Shown piece after piece: positions 9,034-19,283 of a stretch of DNA of 64,000 bases (positions are counted from its first letter, which is position 1; every line of letters starts with the position of its first letter). The position numbers and the translations under genes are program-made. The stretch covers positions 2,057,154-2,121,153 of the forward strand of contig NZ_JBHSGU010000002.1 of NCBI RefSeq assembly GCF_042652645.1, read 5' to 3'. The notes under the pieces are model-generated. The model saw only the letters and a list, made by a program, of their open reading frames with translations. It ran no database searches and was not told where the DNA came from. This stretch comes from Glaciecola siphonariae. GTDB lineage: Bacteria; Pseudomonadota; Gammaproteobacteria; Enterobacterales; Alteromonadaceae.

Positions 9034-10306
9034 ATTCTTCTTTCTCAATTTGAGCTAATCGTTTTTCGGTAGGGTTAGCGATGTAGTTATATAAAAGGCC
9101 AAAGAATAAAATCATGGTGAATACCGTTGCCACAATAAAGCCATACTTAGCGTCACCGCCATTCGCATCGCTCACTAATCCCATAATAAAAGGACCGGCT
9201 GCAGCACCCGCCGCAGTCCAAAAAAGGATTAAGCCCGCTACTGTGCCGTGCATTTTTCGTGGAAAACACGAGATCCCTTTAGAATTGAAGGTTGGATATA
9301 TCACCGACATAAAGATACCGGTTAATGGGAATAAGAATACCGCCACCTGAGGACCCCCCCACAAACCGCCAATAAAGCACATCATAATGGCAAAGCTAAA
9401 GAGCATTAAAATCAAGGCCCAGTTAAAGCGTGCCATGACCCACATCCCAACAAAGCGACCAATTGCGCGCAGAATAAAAAAGGCCGACACTGCGTACATT
9501 GCCAAAAACTGCGTTGACTCATCTTGATAACATGCGAAGGCATCGCTAGCACTGGTTGCCCCGCACACTAGATAACTTGGCATCCATACGTAAATTGCAC
9601 TTTCGGCCGCGACGTACAAAAAAGCACCTATCGAGAAACTCATCGCATAACCGTTTTTCATCAATTTTAGGCTGTCAATCATCGAGGCTTTTTCGGCGGG
9701 CTGCGTATTTGCCTGCTCTGATACTTGGCGATGATCTGGGTAATTAACCATGCTGGCCATAACAATCAACACCGTACACATTGCGCCGGCAACGACGTAT
9801 AACCACTGCCAAGAAATGCCTTGATGGATAAGGTAAACAACAATCAAGGGGCCGATTATCGCCCCGACGCCAAAAAATGCCTCGGCTCCGTTCATCGCAG
9901 ACGTGTGCTCTTTATTAGAGGTCGAAATATCGCCGATGAGCGCAAGTGCACCGGTTTTAAAGACGCCCACAGCGACGCCTGAAAGGGTCATTAAACTAAC
10001 GATAAACCAGAAGGTCTTGCCCAGCATGAACATATAGCAAGCGAGTGCAAATAGCCCTAAACCTAAAATAATGGTGCGTTTACGTCCGAGTCGGTCTGCT
10101 AAAAAGCCTAAGAATAAACCTGATAAGGCTATTCCCAACATGGGCAGTGAGTGCATCAAACTGGCCTGAGCATTGGTCACGTCAAAGGCGATTTTCACTT
10201 CTTTAATGATTTCGCCCACTGAGTCTGACGTCATTGCGAACATCATAAACATCATGAAAGTGAGCCAGCGTACTAGCCGATTGTTTGCTTCTGATTGTGT
10301 TGCCAT
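9023..10306 (-). CDS. MFS sugar permease, probable sucrose or oligosaccharide transporter
   Basis: 12-helix major facilitator with the loop 2–3 signature GFLADRLGRKRT. The ORF is open further upstream, but MATQSEANNRLVRWLTF at 10306 gives a normal short cytoplasmic N-terminus before helix 1. A GAGC-type weak RBS precedes it. It is co-transcribed with the ROK kinase (11-base overlap) and divergent from amylosucrase across a shared control region holding a LacI-type palindrome. Sucrose as substrate is inferred from the neighbours. Confidence 0.83.
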   Translation of the reverse strand: MATQSEANNRLVRWLTFMMFMMFAMTSDSVGEIIKEVKIAFDVTNAQASLMHSLPMLGIALSGLFLGFLADRLGRKRTIILGLGLFALACYMFMLGKTFWFIVSLMTLSGVAVGVFKTGALALIGDISTSNKEHTSAMNGAEAFFGVGAIIGPLIVVYLIHQGISWQWLYVVAGAMCTVLIVMASMVNYPDHRQVSEQANTQPAEKASMIDSLKLMKNGYAMSFSIGAFLYVAAESAIYVWMPSYLVCGATSASDAFACYQDESTQFLAMYAVSAFFILRAIGRFVGMWVMARFNWALILMLFSFAIMMCFIGGLWGGPQVAVFLFPLTGIFMSVIYPTFNSKGISCFPRKMHGTVAGLILFWTAAGAAAGPFIMGLVSDANGGDAKYGFIVATVFTMILFFGLLYNYIANPTEKRLAQIEKEEYGA

Positions 10307-10663
10307 TTTTATTTGCTCGCTATAAATAATGTGTCGTGAACAGTTTTCTGACTCATCGGAGAAGGTCATCGCTCGCGCATCTTGTGCGAGCCTCGTTTTA
10401 TTGGGGTATTCAATCTGCCATGTTTACTGCATGCGGTGCGGCATCGTCGCATCTGCGCTGTGCTTGTTGTTGCGACCTTCGTTGTGCCCATCGTTGTGCC
10501 AGCAGTCGATTGTAAGCGTTTATTCACGTTCGACTGTGGCGCTTCCATGGTGCTTTTATGGCACTTTCATGGTATTCCAAATTTCACACTCTCTTTACAG
10601 AGCTTATGTTTTATCATCAATTACGCTTATACACAAATCGCTAGAAGCCTTTGCTAAAGTCAA

Positions 10664-10677
10664 CTTAATCGATTAAG
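10664..10677. promoter_or_regulatory. LacI-type operator palindrome CTTAATCGATTAAG
   Basis: Perfect 14-base palindrome with the central CG typical of LacI/GalR operators. It lies in the divergent region between the MFS/ROK operon and amylosucrase, 105 bases upstream of the amylosucrase RBS. The LacI-family gene at 16421–17461 is the obvious candidate ligand-responsive regulator. Confidence 0.6.
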
Positions 10678-10782
10678 ATGCATCCTAACAAATGTTCCAT
10701 TTGATGTAAATATCTTGTAACATCGCGTTGTCACTTCGTGTCGCAATGCACAAACATCAAATCTTTAAAAAGGTACTCACTG

Positions 10783-12693
10783 ATGGATTTTGCTAAGCAA
10801 AGTAATCTCACTCTCTCACGCATACTTGCACAATTAGACATGAGCGACTTAAGCGCTGCCCAACAAAAGGTTTTTAAGCAGCGACTACAAAGCCACTTTC
10901 CGTCATTGTTTCAAAGCTATTATGAGGTTTACGGTTGGCAATATGATTTCTTCTTCCATTTGCAGCAGTTGGTCAACACACTCAAGACCGGTTTTGCCGA
11001 GCGGCCCAATACACTTAAAAATAAAGACAAGAAAAAACTAGCGCAAAGCGACTGGTATAAGCAAGAGAACATGCTGGGCATGGCATGCTATGTCGACTTA
11101 TTTGGCGGTGATTTAAAAAAACTGCAGAAGCGCATTCCGTATTTTAAAAGTATGGGTATCAATTACGTCCATTTAATGCCGCTTTATAAATCGCCAGAGG
11201 GCGATAGCGATGGCGGCTATGCAGTATCTGATTACCGCACGGTTAATCCGGCCTTGGGCAGTATGGACGATTTAAAAGCATTGGCCAAAGCGTTCAACAG
11301 CGCAGGTATCAATATGGTACTCGACTTTGTATTTAATCATACCTCTGATGAGCATGAATGGGCTATGGCGGCAAAGGCTGGCAGCGAGCAGCATCAAGCT
11401 TATTATTATATGTTTGACGATAAGACCATTCCTAATCAGTACGAAGAAAATTTGCGAGAAATCTTTCCTCAGGTACGCCGCGGCAACTTTACCTATGAGC
11501 CGAAAACGAAAAAATGGGTGTGGACTACTTTCAATAGCTTTCAGTGGGATGTGAATTATTCAAACCCTGAGGTATTTAACGCAATCACCTCAGAAATGCT
11601 GTTTTTAGCGAATGTTGGCTGCGACGCCTTGCGCCTGGACGCACTGGCCTTTATTTGGAAAGAAATGGGCACCAATTGCGAAAACCAAGCGAAAGCGCAC
11701 ACGCTCATCCAAGCCTTTAATCGTTGCCTGCAAATTGTTGCGCCTGCTGTTGTGTTTAAGTCAGAGGCAATCGTGCATCCCGATGAAGTAGTGAAGTACA
11801 TAGATAAAGACGAATGCCAATTGTCATACAACCCTCTGTTGATGGCGCTTATCTGGAATAGCTTAGCAACAAGAAAGACACGTTTACTTACCGCCTCAAT
11901 GCAAAAAACTGGCGTGATTTCTGAGCATTGCAGTTGGGTAAACTACATACGGTGTCACGATGATATTGGCTGGACATTTGATGATCAGGTTGCCGCAGAG
12001 CTTGGTATCAACGGCGACGACCACCGTTACTTTTTAAATCAGTTTTATACAGGACGTTTTGCAGGCAGTTTCGCTAACGGCGTTGCCTTTGGCGAGAATC
12101 CAAGCACAGGGGATTGCCGAGTCTGCGGCTCACTAGCCTCACTATGTGGATTGGAGCGTGCCCAAGCTGAAAATGACGCCGCTGCTATTGAGCTCGCCAT
12201 CAAGCGTATTTTGTTAGTCCATAGCATTATACTAAGTGTGGGCGGCGTACCCCTTTTGTATGCTGGCGACGATTTTGGCTTACTCAATGATTACAGTTAT
12301 CAGAACGACCCCAGTAAGCAGCACGATGCTAGGTGGGTTAACCGTATCGCGGTTGACGACAAAACACTGGCCGCATCACCTAACCCAGACATTACCAATG
12401 CCTTAAAACAGCTCATTGAGATTCGCCAGAGTCAGGCAGTATTGGGCGCGGCGAGCACTGAGTTTTTACCCGCACCAAATGAGCACGCCTTCGCCTATCT
12501 GCGCGAAGACCAGAGTGAACGCTGTTTGTGTATCGCCAACTTTAGCGAGCATGAACTTACCATTCATCCTGAGTCGCTAGCGTGCTTACAGCAGTCTATC
12601 GCGACCGATTTATGCGCCTTAAATACTATTGATTGTCGACAACCATTGTATTTAGGCCCGTATCAGTTTGTATGGCTCAAGGTAAGTAAATAA
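10783..12693 (+). CDS. Amylosucrase (GH13, sucrose:1,4-alpha-glucan glucosyltransferase)
   Basis: 636 residues, the length of Neisseria polysaccharea amylosucrase. With the start at ATG 10783 (AAAAAGG nine bases upstream) the catalytic residues fall at the family numbering: nucleophile D286 in LRLDALAFIW, acid/base E328 in FKSEAIVHPDEVV, and D393 in RCHDDIGWTFDD. The enzyme splits sucrose, adds the glucose to an alpha-1,4-glucan and releases fructose. The neighbouring permease and ROK kinase would import sucrose and phosphorylate fructose. A GTG at 10738 would add 15 residues but has no good RBS. Confidence 0.95.
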   Translation: MDFAKQSNLTLSRILAQLDMSDLSAAQQKVFKQRLQSHFPSLFQSYYEVYGWQYDFFFHLQQLVNTLKTGFAERPNTLKNKDKKKLAQSDWYKQENMLGMACYVDLFGGDLKKLQKRIPYFKSMGINYVHLMPLYKSPEGDSDGGYAVSDYRTVNPALGSMDDLKALAKAFNSAGINMVLDFVFNHTSDEHEWAMAAKAGSEQHQAYYYMFDDKTIPNQYEENLREIFPQVRRGNFTYEPKTKKWVWTTFNSFQWDVNYSNPEVFNAITSEMLFLANVGCDALRLDALAFIWKEMGTNCENQAKAHTLIQAFNRCLQIVAPAVVFKSEAIVHPDEVVKYIDKDECQLSYNPLLMALIWNSLATRKTRLLTASMQKTGVISEHCSWVNYIRCHDDIGWTFDDQVAAELGINGDDHRYFLNQFYTGRFAGSFANGVAFGENPSTGDCRVCGSLASLCGLERAQAENDAAAIELAIKRILLVHSIILSVGGVPLLYAGDDFGLLNDYSYQNDPSKQHDARWVNRIAVDDKTLAASPNPDITNALKQLIEIRQSQAVLGAASTEFLPAPNEHAFAYLREDQSERCLCIANFSEHELTIHPESLACLQQSIATDLCALNTIDCRQPLYLGPYQFVWLKVSK

Positions 12694-12726
12694 GCTGGGG
12701 TCTGCAGATACTTGAGGGTGCACTGC

Positions 12727-14235
12727 TTATTGAAAGCCGATGGCAACGGCAGTGCACATTGCGGCAATGGCAGTGGCAAACAGCAGTAAAAAGAATCGCC
12801 AAATAAAGCGTAACCACTGACTCCAGTCTATGCGAGCAACGCCCAAGCAGCCAATCAAAGATGCTGAGGTTGGAATAATAATATTACTCAAACCATCGCC
12901 TAACTGAAAGGCCAAAACCGCAGTTTGGCGGCTGATCCCGACCAAATCAGACAGCGGCGCCATTAGCGGCATGGTAATAGCAGCTTGCCCCGAACCAGAT
13001 GCAACAAAGAAATTAAATACTGACTGAAACCCAAGCATCGCGACCGCATTAACGTAGGTGCTTGTTTCACCAATCGCGCCGCTGGCGTAATATAATATGG
13101 AATTTAACACCGAAGGTTCGCTTACATTATCCCCGCCCAGCACCAACACTATGCCTTTTGCCATTCCCACAATGAGGGCTGCCGGCAGTAAATCTTTTGC
13201 ACCTTGCTGAAAGGCTGCCGAGACTTGATTGGCGCTCATACGCTTACCGAAAAACGCAAGCACGCCTGCCGCTAAACCAATACAAAAAAACTGCGTTGCG
13301 ATTTCAGGTATGTAATAAGCGTGCTGAGTCACGCCCCATATCACCCAAACAATGCCGCTGAAAAAAACCAGTAATATTGCGCTGTCTAGGTGCCCATAGC
13401 TACCCTGTACGGATAGTTGCTGCTGCTTAAAGTATTCGTTGCTGCTTGCGCACATTGACCGACTAGGCTGGCGCTTCACGCCCCTCGCATACCACATGGT
13501 AAAAGCTAGACCCATGCTGGTAAAAAGGCACCACATTGCTATTCTGAACCCCTGCCCAGAGAGTAAGGGAACATCGGCAATACCTTGGGCTATGGCGACG
13601 GAGAAGGGATTCATCCAACTCGTTGCGAATCCAATTTGCGTTGCTACATAAGTGATCATTACGCCTACGATGGCGTCGTACCCAAGGGCAACTACCAAGG
13701 GCACCAAAATAATACAAAATGCGATGGCCTCTTCTCCCATCCCAAAAATTGCACCACCAAGGGAAAACAGCACAAACATAAGCGGGAGCACCACCAAATC
13801 AGCGCCTTTTGTCTTTTCAATTAAGGCTAGAATGCCGTTATTTATCGCACCTGTTTGCATAACAATACCAAAAGCGCCGCCCACCACCAGAATAAAGGCA
13901 ACCACGCCAATGGCGGAGCCGTATTTACTGCCAGAAACTAAGCCTTCAAACGCATAATTAAGCGCTCCCATACCTTCACCGCTTGCAAACACAGGCACGC
14001 CGTCTGGTTGAGCATCGTCTACAAACCTAAAGCTGCCTTGTTTTATGAGTGTGCGAGTGACTTGTTCGCCGTCAACGGTTTTAGTTACCTGGTGAGTCTC
14101 GAAGTGCCCTGCGGGCAGAAAATAGGTGAGTGCACTGGCCGCTATAATCACCAAAAACAAAATAACGAATGCATCAGGCATTTTACTGCTTAATGCGCTT
14201 TGCCCTGGCGAAGAGTCACTAGTATCTGAAGTCAT
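12727..14235 (-). CDS. YfcC/DcuC-family membrane carrier
   Basis: 502-residue carrier. The N-terminal helix includes MPDAFVILFLVIIAASALTY followed by FLPAGHFE, the standard opening of the YfcC branch of the DcuC superfamily. Other motifs are GGAFGIVMQTGAINNGI, the glycine-rich GGAIFGMGEEAIAFC, and near the C-terminus SGSGQAAITMPLMAPLSDLVG. The family is annotated as C4-dicarboxylate or basic amino acid carriers. It is divergent from the cyanophycinase gene, so uptake of aspartate, arginine or beta-Asp-Arg is an attractive but unproven role. Confidence 0.82.
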   Translation of the reverse strand: MTSDTSDSSPGQSALSSKMPDAFVILFLVIIAASALTYFLPAGHFETHQVTKTVDGEQVTRTLIKQGSFRFVDDAQPDGVPVFASGEGMGALNYAFEGLVSGSKYGSAIGVVAFILVVGGAFGIVMQTGAINNGILALIEKTKGADLVVLPLMFVLFSLGGAIFGMGEEAIAFCIILVPLVVALGYDAIVGVMITYVATQIGFATSWMNPFSVAIAQGIADVPLLSGQGFRIAMWCLFTSMGLAFTMWYARGVKRQPSRSMCASSNEYFKQQQLSVQGSYGHLDSAILLVFFSGIVWVIWGVTQHAYYIPEIATQFFCIGLAAGVLAFFGKRMSANQVSAAFQQGAKDLLPAALIVGMAKGIVLVLGGDNVSEPSVLNSILYYASGAIGETSTYVNAVAMLGFQSVFNFFVASGSGQAAITMPLMAPLSDLVGISRQTAVLAFQLGDGLSNIIIPTSASLIGCLGVARIDWSQWLRFIWRFFLLLFATAIAAMCTAVAIGFQ

Positions 14236-14405
14236 GTTTACGTTTAAATCCTAGCGACGATGCGCATACTATTATGTTGATTTGGCCGATAGTAACCATT
14301 AGTGTAAATTAAAGTCAACGCAGACCCTATTTGCCCGCACTTACAATGAGCGCAATAGGATTGGTCTCCATTTTGGTCTATTGACCTTTGCTTTAGAGCG
14401 TATTT

Positions 14406-16388
14406 ATGCCCCTTTTCTTTTTCATGCACACTGATTGGCCATGGCGTAGGGCCAGCAGCAATGTGCATTCTTTTCGCCGTTGTAGCTGCTTTTTGCTCAT
14501 ATTGCTAAGTGTGAACGTGTGGGCGGTTGCCCCTATAGATGAGGTACTGAATGAATCAGACACCCAGTTACACAGCAGAAGCCTTAATGACTCACCTGAA
14601 ACAGCGCACAAGCATACCAATCAGGCGCTCGCTGACAAAAAGCCTAACTTGCCCTTTCAGTTACTCCTCGCAGGCGGCGCGCTAAGCACATGTTCGAGCT
14701 ACTCAAAACATCATTGCCAAGACAATACAGCGTTTGTGAATGCCAAAACAGGTTTGCTGTATGAGTTGAGCCCAGCGGCCTTCTCTAGATTAGCTACTTT
14801 TATTCAAAGCGCACCCGATGGAAAATACTCTGCATTGAATAACATTATTGCCACTCTTTCTAAACAAGCGCAGAAAAGCCCCCTCTCACGTCGAGAACTG
14901 TTTGCAATATTCGACCAACTCGAACTTACCGATGCGGTCGATAACTTACATGACGGGGCATATTTTGCGCTGCTCGACCATCTTGAATATGCCCAGTTTG
15001 AACCTGAACCTGAACGAAAGCCTGAACCTAAACCTGAACAAAAAACCAATGCAAAAGAGCGATTAAAAGAGCAAGCGAATGTTAAAGCCACCAATAATTC
15101 GCATAGCCAAGCCATCTATCAACGCTTTGTTAAAGAAGTAAACACGATTGCAGCGGCCCGAGGGCAGCAGCCACAAATTCTTGTTGCAACGTCATCATCG
15201 AGAGACGCTTTTGAAGTCGTCGATTTTTATCGGTCAGTTTTTAACTCGCTCGGAGTAAAAACACTGTGGCTACCAATTGACGCCAGTTTAGCGTATGCGC
15301 TGTCGGCAAAAGCCTTCAATCACCTCTGGGCTGATGATATTTGCGAGCAACTCGATAGCATTAGACAAAAGCATCATGTTTTTGACCGCGAGCGTGTGTA
15401 TCCTGATCTTGTTGCCCAACAAAAAACAATGTGTGAACAACCTGAATTACTCAAAGCCTTAATTGCCGGCAGTCAGGGCTTGTTTTTCAATGGCGGCGAC
15501 CAAAGCAAAACACTTGCAAGTTTGCTTAACAGTGATCAGCAGGCTTTGCCATTTTGGCGCGAGGTAATCGAAAAAGTAGGTCGTTATGAGATGATTGTTG
15601 GTGGCACTAGCGCAGGAACAGCAGTGCATGCCGGAACATCGTTTAATGCAAAGACCCTTCCTATGATATCTAATGGCAGCAGCGAGAATGCGATAAAGCG
15701 CGGCGCCTTTGCACACTCATCGCCAAGCCAGCGCTGCAGCGTATCTCCCTGTGAGCAACAAAGCGCAATTAAACCTAATGACCTTACCTACATGCCGAGC
15801 GGCGGTTCAGGTTTATTCGGCGTAGGCACCTTAGACACTCATTTTTCAGAGCGTAATCGAGAAGGTCGGCTCGTCGCCCTAGTGGCAAAAACAGGAGCTC
15901 GTTTAGGTGTAGGCGTAGACGAAACCACTGCTCTGCTCTACCGTGTTCAAACAAAAAATGCACAAAGCAATGAGCCAAACACAATTGATTTGGAGGTAAT
16001 TGGCAAACATGGCGTGTTTATTGTTGACGGGTTTGAGCAAAAACAAAGCATCTCTTACAACAAAGGACGCAGAAGTTCTCAATACACAGGAGTGAGCCAC
16101 TACTTGTTTTCTGGGAATGCGCTTAGCGTAGATTTAAGTAGCACTCAGTGGCATATACCCGAAGGCGCATTGCAAGAGAGTTCAGCGCTGAACATCCCTA
16201 ATCTTGAGCAAGGCGAGTGGCGAAACAAAACCCGGCGCGCGTGCGCAAATTCACTCAACACCTATTGGGTATTAGATGACGTTGAATATGCGCTGACAGC
16301 TGATAACAAAACGCAGTTTTTTACTGATGGGGAGTCGTCACAGTGTGGTTATATTTATTTGCCATATTCGGTGAGTTTTCAGCCGTGA
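14406..16388 (+). CDS. Secreted cyanophycinase (peptidase S51 family)
   Basis: About 660 residues. A hydrophobic stretch FLLILLSVNVWA acts as an export signal. ATG 14406 or the GTG at 14463 could be the start; the latter gives a more ordinary signal peptide. The S51 domain shows FQLLLAGGALSTC, ILVATSSSRD, LFFNGGDQSKTLASLL and the nucleophile Ser (about residue 402) in GGTSAGTAVHAG, with LGVGVDETTALL further on. A Pro/Glu/Lys-rich linker with EPEPERKPEPKPE lies near residues 200–212. Cyanophycinase cuts multi-L-arginyl-poly-L-aspartate to beta-Asp-Arg. Export implies use of external polymer. Confidence 0.88.
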   Translation: MPLFFFMHTDWPWRRASSNVHSFRRCSCFLLILLSVNVWAVAPIDEVLNESDTQLHSRSLNDSPETAHKHTNQALADKKPNLPFQLLLAGGALSTCSSYSKHHCQDNTAFVNAKTGLLYELSPAAFSRLATFIQSAPDGKYSALNNIIATLSKQAQKSPLSRRELFAIFDQLELTDAVDNLHDGAYFALLDHLEYAQFEPEPERKPEPKPEQKTNAKERLKEQANVKATNNSHSQAIYQRFVKEVNTIAAARGQQPQILVATSSSRDAFEVVDFYRSVFNSLGVKTLWLPIDASLAYALSAKAFNHLWADDICEQLDSIRQKHHVFDRERVYPDLVAQQKTMCEQPELLKALIAGSQGLFFNGGDQSKTLASLLNSDQQALPFWREVIEKVGRYEMIVGGTSAGTAVHAGTSFNAKTLPMISNGSSENAIKRGAFAHSSPSQRCSVSPCEQQSAIKPNDLTYMPSGGSGLFGVGTLDTHFSERNREGRLVALVAKTGARLGVGVDETTALLYRVQTKNAQSNEPNTIDLEVIGKHGVFIVDGFEQKQSISYNKGRRSSQYTGVSHYLFSGNALSVDLSSTQWHIPEGALQESSALNIPNLEQGEWRNKTRRACANSLNTYWVLDDVEYALTADNKTQFFTDGESSQCGYIYLPYSVSFQP

Positions 16389-16420
16389 ACGCTTAGCTAA
16401 ATACTTAAATACCTACATAC

Positions 16421-17461
16421 TTAGGCCGACTCGCGCACAACCAGTTTTGCGTCCATCATGGTGCGTTCATTTGAGGCTTTAAGCAATAAATTAGCCGCCA
16501 GCTGGCCTTTTTCATAGCCCTGCTGGCTAATTGTGGTCAACGGTGGCTGATTTCGCGTCGCCTCGGCAATGTCATCAAATCCAGTGACCTTAACATCTTC
16601 AGGCACGCGTAAACCGAGCTCTCTAGCAACCTTGCAAACCGCGATAGCGATGATGTCACTCATGCATAATATGACGTTAGGCCGTTTTGGCTGGCTAAGC
16701 AGGTATCTTGCGCCCTCTTCTGCCTGAGACATAATATTGATTGGCAAATGCACTATATGCTCTGGCAAAATTTCAATTCCGCTTTGCTGCGCGCCTGCCA
16801 AATATCCAAAGAGTCGCTGCCATGAAATCTCTTGCTTGTCGTGGTCTAAATCCGTTGCACTCAAGGGGTGAACATGGTCATCGTTATGTTTTAAACGCAT
16901 GCCAAGAATGGCGGGAATATCGCTAGCGTTCGTAATAGCGTGAGACGCCAACTGCTTGCATGCCTCATAGTTATCTATGTTTACAGAAGGCACCTCAGGA
17001 TAATCAAAGTCAACTACAATGAGCGGTTTACCCGAACGGATAACCCGATTGAAGCTATCACCTTCTGGCGCTCCATAAAATATGAAACCATCAGGCAATG
17101 ATTCAGCTCTTATTTGCGCGTCAGACTTAATCGTTGACGACAATAGCAACAGCTGTTTATGAGCCTTAGCTAAGACCTCAGTAATGCCCGCCATAAAATC
17201 AGTAGCCATAGGATCTGAAAAGCTATAGGTTAAAGAATCGGAAAGCATGACAGCAATCACATCCGACTGACCAGAACGTAATGACCTGGCAATCATACTA
17301 GGTCCGGCGTAACCAATACGCTCACATTCACTTAAAATTCGAGAGCGCAACGCTACCGAAAGTTGGTCAGGGCGATTAAACGCATTTGAAATGGTCGCGG
17401 TAGACACACCTAATAATTTTGAAACGTCTTTAAGTGACAAGTTTTTTTTCTTTTGAGTCAC
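16421..17461 (-). CDS. LacI/GalR-family transcriptional regulator
   Basis: 346 residues. The N-terminal helix-turn-helix LKDVSKLLGVSTATISNAFNRPDQLS is followed by the hinge GPSMIARSLRSGQSD. A periplasmic-binding-like core ends with KVTGFDDIAEATRNQPPLTTI. It is close to the sugar cluster but separated from it by the carrier and cyanophycinase genes, so its regulon could be either block. The CG-centred palindrome at 10664 favours the amylosucrase region. Confidence 0.92.
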   Translation of the reverse strand: MTQKKKNLSLKDVSKLLGVSTATISNAFNRPDQLSVALRSRILSECERIGYAGPSMIARSLRSGQSDVIAVMLSDSLTYSFSDPMATDFMAGITEVLAKAHKQLLLLSSTIKSDAQIRAESLPDGFIFYGAPEGDSFNRVIRSGKPLIVVDFDYPEVPSVNIDNYEACKQLASHAITNASDIPAILGMRLKHNDDHVHPLSATDLDHDKQEISWQRLFGYLAGAQQSGIEILPEHIVHLPINIMSQAEEGARYLLSQPKRPNVILCMSDIIAIAVCKVARELGLRVPEDVKVTGFDDIAEATRNQPPLTTISQQGYEKGQLAANLLLKASNERTMMDAKLVVRESA

Positions 17462-17645
17462 GCGGCATCACAGTCTGCAAGTTGAAAGTTGACTAGCAAG
17501 ATTGCCACAAAAATAAATTTTTTACCACATAAACAAATATCTTAACCGCCTGCATCATGCATGGCGAGGGGTCGGTGACATCAGATGTTTATTTACTCAC
17601 GACAGCCAAATATAATTGTTTAATACAAATATGGCTTTAAAAGAA

Positions 17646-17721
<76 letters not shown>

Positions 17722-17734
17722 AAATTGGACGCGC

Positions 17735-17762
17735 ATTATAAAAAAATCGCTGTAGGTTGCAA
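17735..17762 (-). promoter_or_regulatory. tRNA-Gly promoter
   Basis: On the minus strand TTGCAA, 16 bases, then TATAAT, followed by a GC-rich discriminator (GCGCG) just before the tRNA. That is the form expected of a growth-rate-controlled stable RNA promoter. Confidence 0.75.
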
Positions 17763-17994
17763 GCTTCTTTTGTACTTTTTTTTGGATTCTTAACAAAACT
17801 ATTCGATTTATCACCAAATCGCTCAATTTTAAGCCCATTGAGCCGATAACAAGATGAGCGGTAGGTGTAAGCAGCATGTCATCGCAAGGGCGTGCTGAGG
17901 TTAATAGATAGATAAGGTATATGCACCGACTATATACCGCAGCAAAATGTAGTGAGACACATTTTATATTGTGAGTTTGAGGTCAGGAGAAGTA

Positions 17995-19266
17995 GTGAAA
18001 TACAAAATTTTGCTTATTGAACACGACGGCTCTAGCCTTCGCGTTTTAAAGCGTGTGATTGGTAAAGCAAACCTTGATGTTGTGACTGCCACCAGTCTTA
18101 CCGAAGCCAAGATTATATTTGAGCATTCAACCCCAGAATCGTTTTTGTGTGCGGTAGTAGACTATCAGCTACCCGATGCAAAACATGGGGAAGCCATAGA
18201 CTTTGCCATAGCTTCTTTTGTCCCGGTTATTGTTATTACAAGCCAAACAGAGACTGATGTGCGCGACCGCATATTAAGTAAAGCCGTGGTCGACTATATT
18301 CCCAAAAGCAACGCGCAGATTTACGAATACTTATCGCGTTTGCTCACTCGCCTAGAAAAAAACAAGCGCGTTGGTGTACTCACCGTCGGTGGCAACAACA
18401 AAAGCCGCAGTGCAATTTATTCCTTACTGACCAGGCACAACTTTATCACTTATCAAGCCGCCAATGCAGCTTCGGCGCAAAAGCTTTTGCAGGCTCATCC
18501 ACATATCAAGCTAATGATTACCGACCAAGCACTGCCTGATAGTACAGGTGTCGATTTCGTTGCTAATGTAAGAAAACAATACAATAAAGAGCAACTGAGC
18601 ATCATTGGCACCAGCGACAAAGCAGACCCTGCGCTTTTAGCCAACTTTATTAAAAGCGGCGCCAACGACTATTTGAGAAAGCCATACTGCCATGAGGAGT
18701 TTTTCTGCCGAGTGCTGCAAAACGTCGAATACGTAGAGCAAATCGAGGTAATTAAGCGAACTGCGAATACCGATTACCTCACCGGCTTACCTAATCGAAG
18801 GCACTTTTTCAGTCAGGTGAGCGATATAATACAGCGTAAACCAGAACAAAGGTCGCTGGCTCTGCTCGACTTAGATCATTTTAAGAATATCAACGACACC
18901 TACGGGCATGACTACGGAGATATTGTATTAAAAGAAACTGCCAAAATGATGAAAAAGCACTTTTCACAAGACTGCGTTTCACGCTTTGGCGGTGAAGAAT
19001 TTTGTGTGTTTATGCATGACTTAACACCTGAGCAAGCGTTTGAGAAGGTAGAGCATTTCAGGCAGGCTGTGAGCGAACGAGTCTTTAAGCGGCGAACAAA
19101 GCGCATTCAATGCTCAATCAGCATTGGACTGACACATTTAGAGGCGCACACAATAGAAGATTTGCTCTGCGTAGCAGACGAACATTTATACAAGGCCAAA
19201 GCCAAAGGCCGCAATTGCGTTATTCAAGATACGCCACATAAATTGCCGAAGGCCGTTGGTGAATAG
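17995..19266 (+). CDS. Response regulator with two receiver domains and a GGDEF diguanylate cyclase
   Basis: Two CheY-like receiver domains in series: the first has acceptor D56 in AVVDYQLP, the second D in MITDQALPDSTG. They are followed by a GGDEF domain with DYLTGLPNRR, LDLDHFKNINDTYGHDYGD and the active motif GGEEF at about residues 332–336. The enzyme makes cyclic di-GMP from GTP. No RxxD inhibitory site is obvious. The start is GTG 17995, with AGGAG five bases away; a GTG at 17971 is also open but lacks an RBS. No partner kinase lies nearby. Confidence 0.93.
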   Translation: MKYKILLIEHDGSSLRVLKRVIGKANLDVVTATSLTEAKIIFEHSTPESFLCAVVDYQLPDAKHGEAIDFAIASFVPVIVITSQTETDVRDRILSKAVVDYIPKSNAQIYEYLSRLLTRLEKNKRVGVLTVGGNNKSRSAIYSLLTRHNFITYQAANAASAQKLLQAHPHIKLMITDQALPDSTGVDFVANVRKQYNKEQLSIIGTSDKADPALLANFIKSGANDYLRKPYCHEEFFCRVLQNVEYVEQIEVIKRTANTDYLTGLPNRRHFFSQVSDIIQRKPEQRSLALLDLDHFKNINDTYGHDYGDIVLKETAKMMKKHFSQDCVSRFGGEEFCVFMHDLTPEQAFEKVEHFRQAVSERVFKRRTKRIQCSISIGLTHLEAHTIEDLLCVADEHLYKAKAKGRNCVIQDTPHKLPKAVGE

Positions 19267-19283
19267 TCCAAAGGCTTTGTTTA

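Noticed and set aside
15459..16100. Minus-strand ORFs opposite the cyanophycinase gene
   Set aside because: Overlap a conserved gene entirely and show no protein features.
17600..17645. tRNA-Gly terminator
   Set aside because: A weak AGCCA/TGGCT pairing exists downstream but it has no T-run and a long AT loop.
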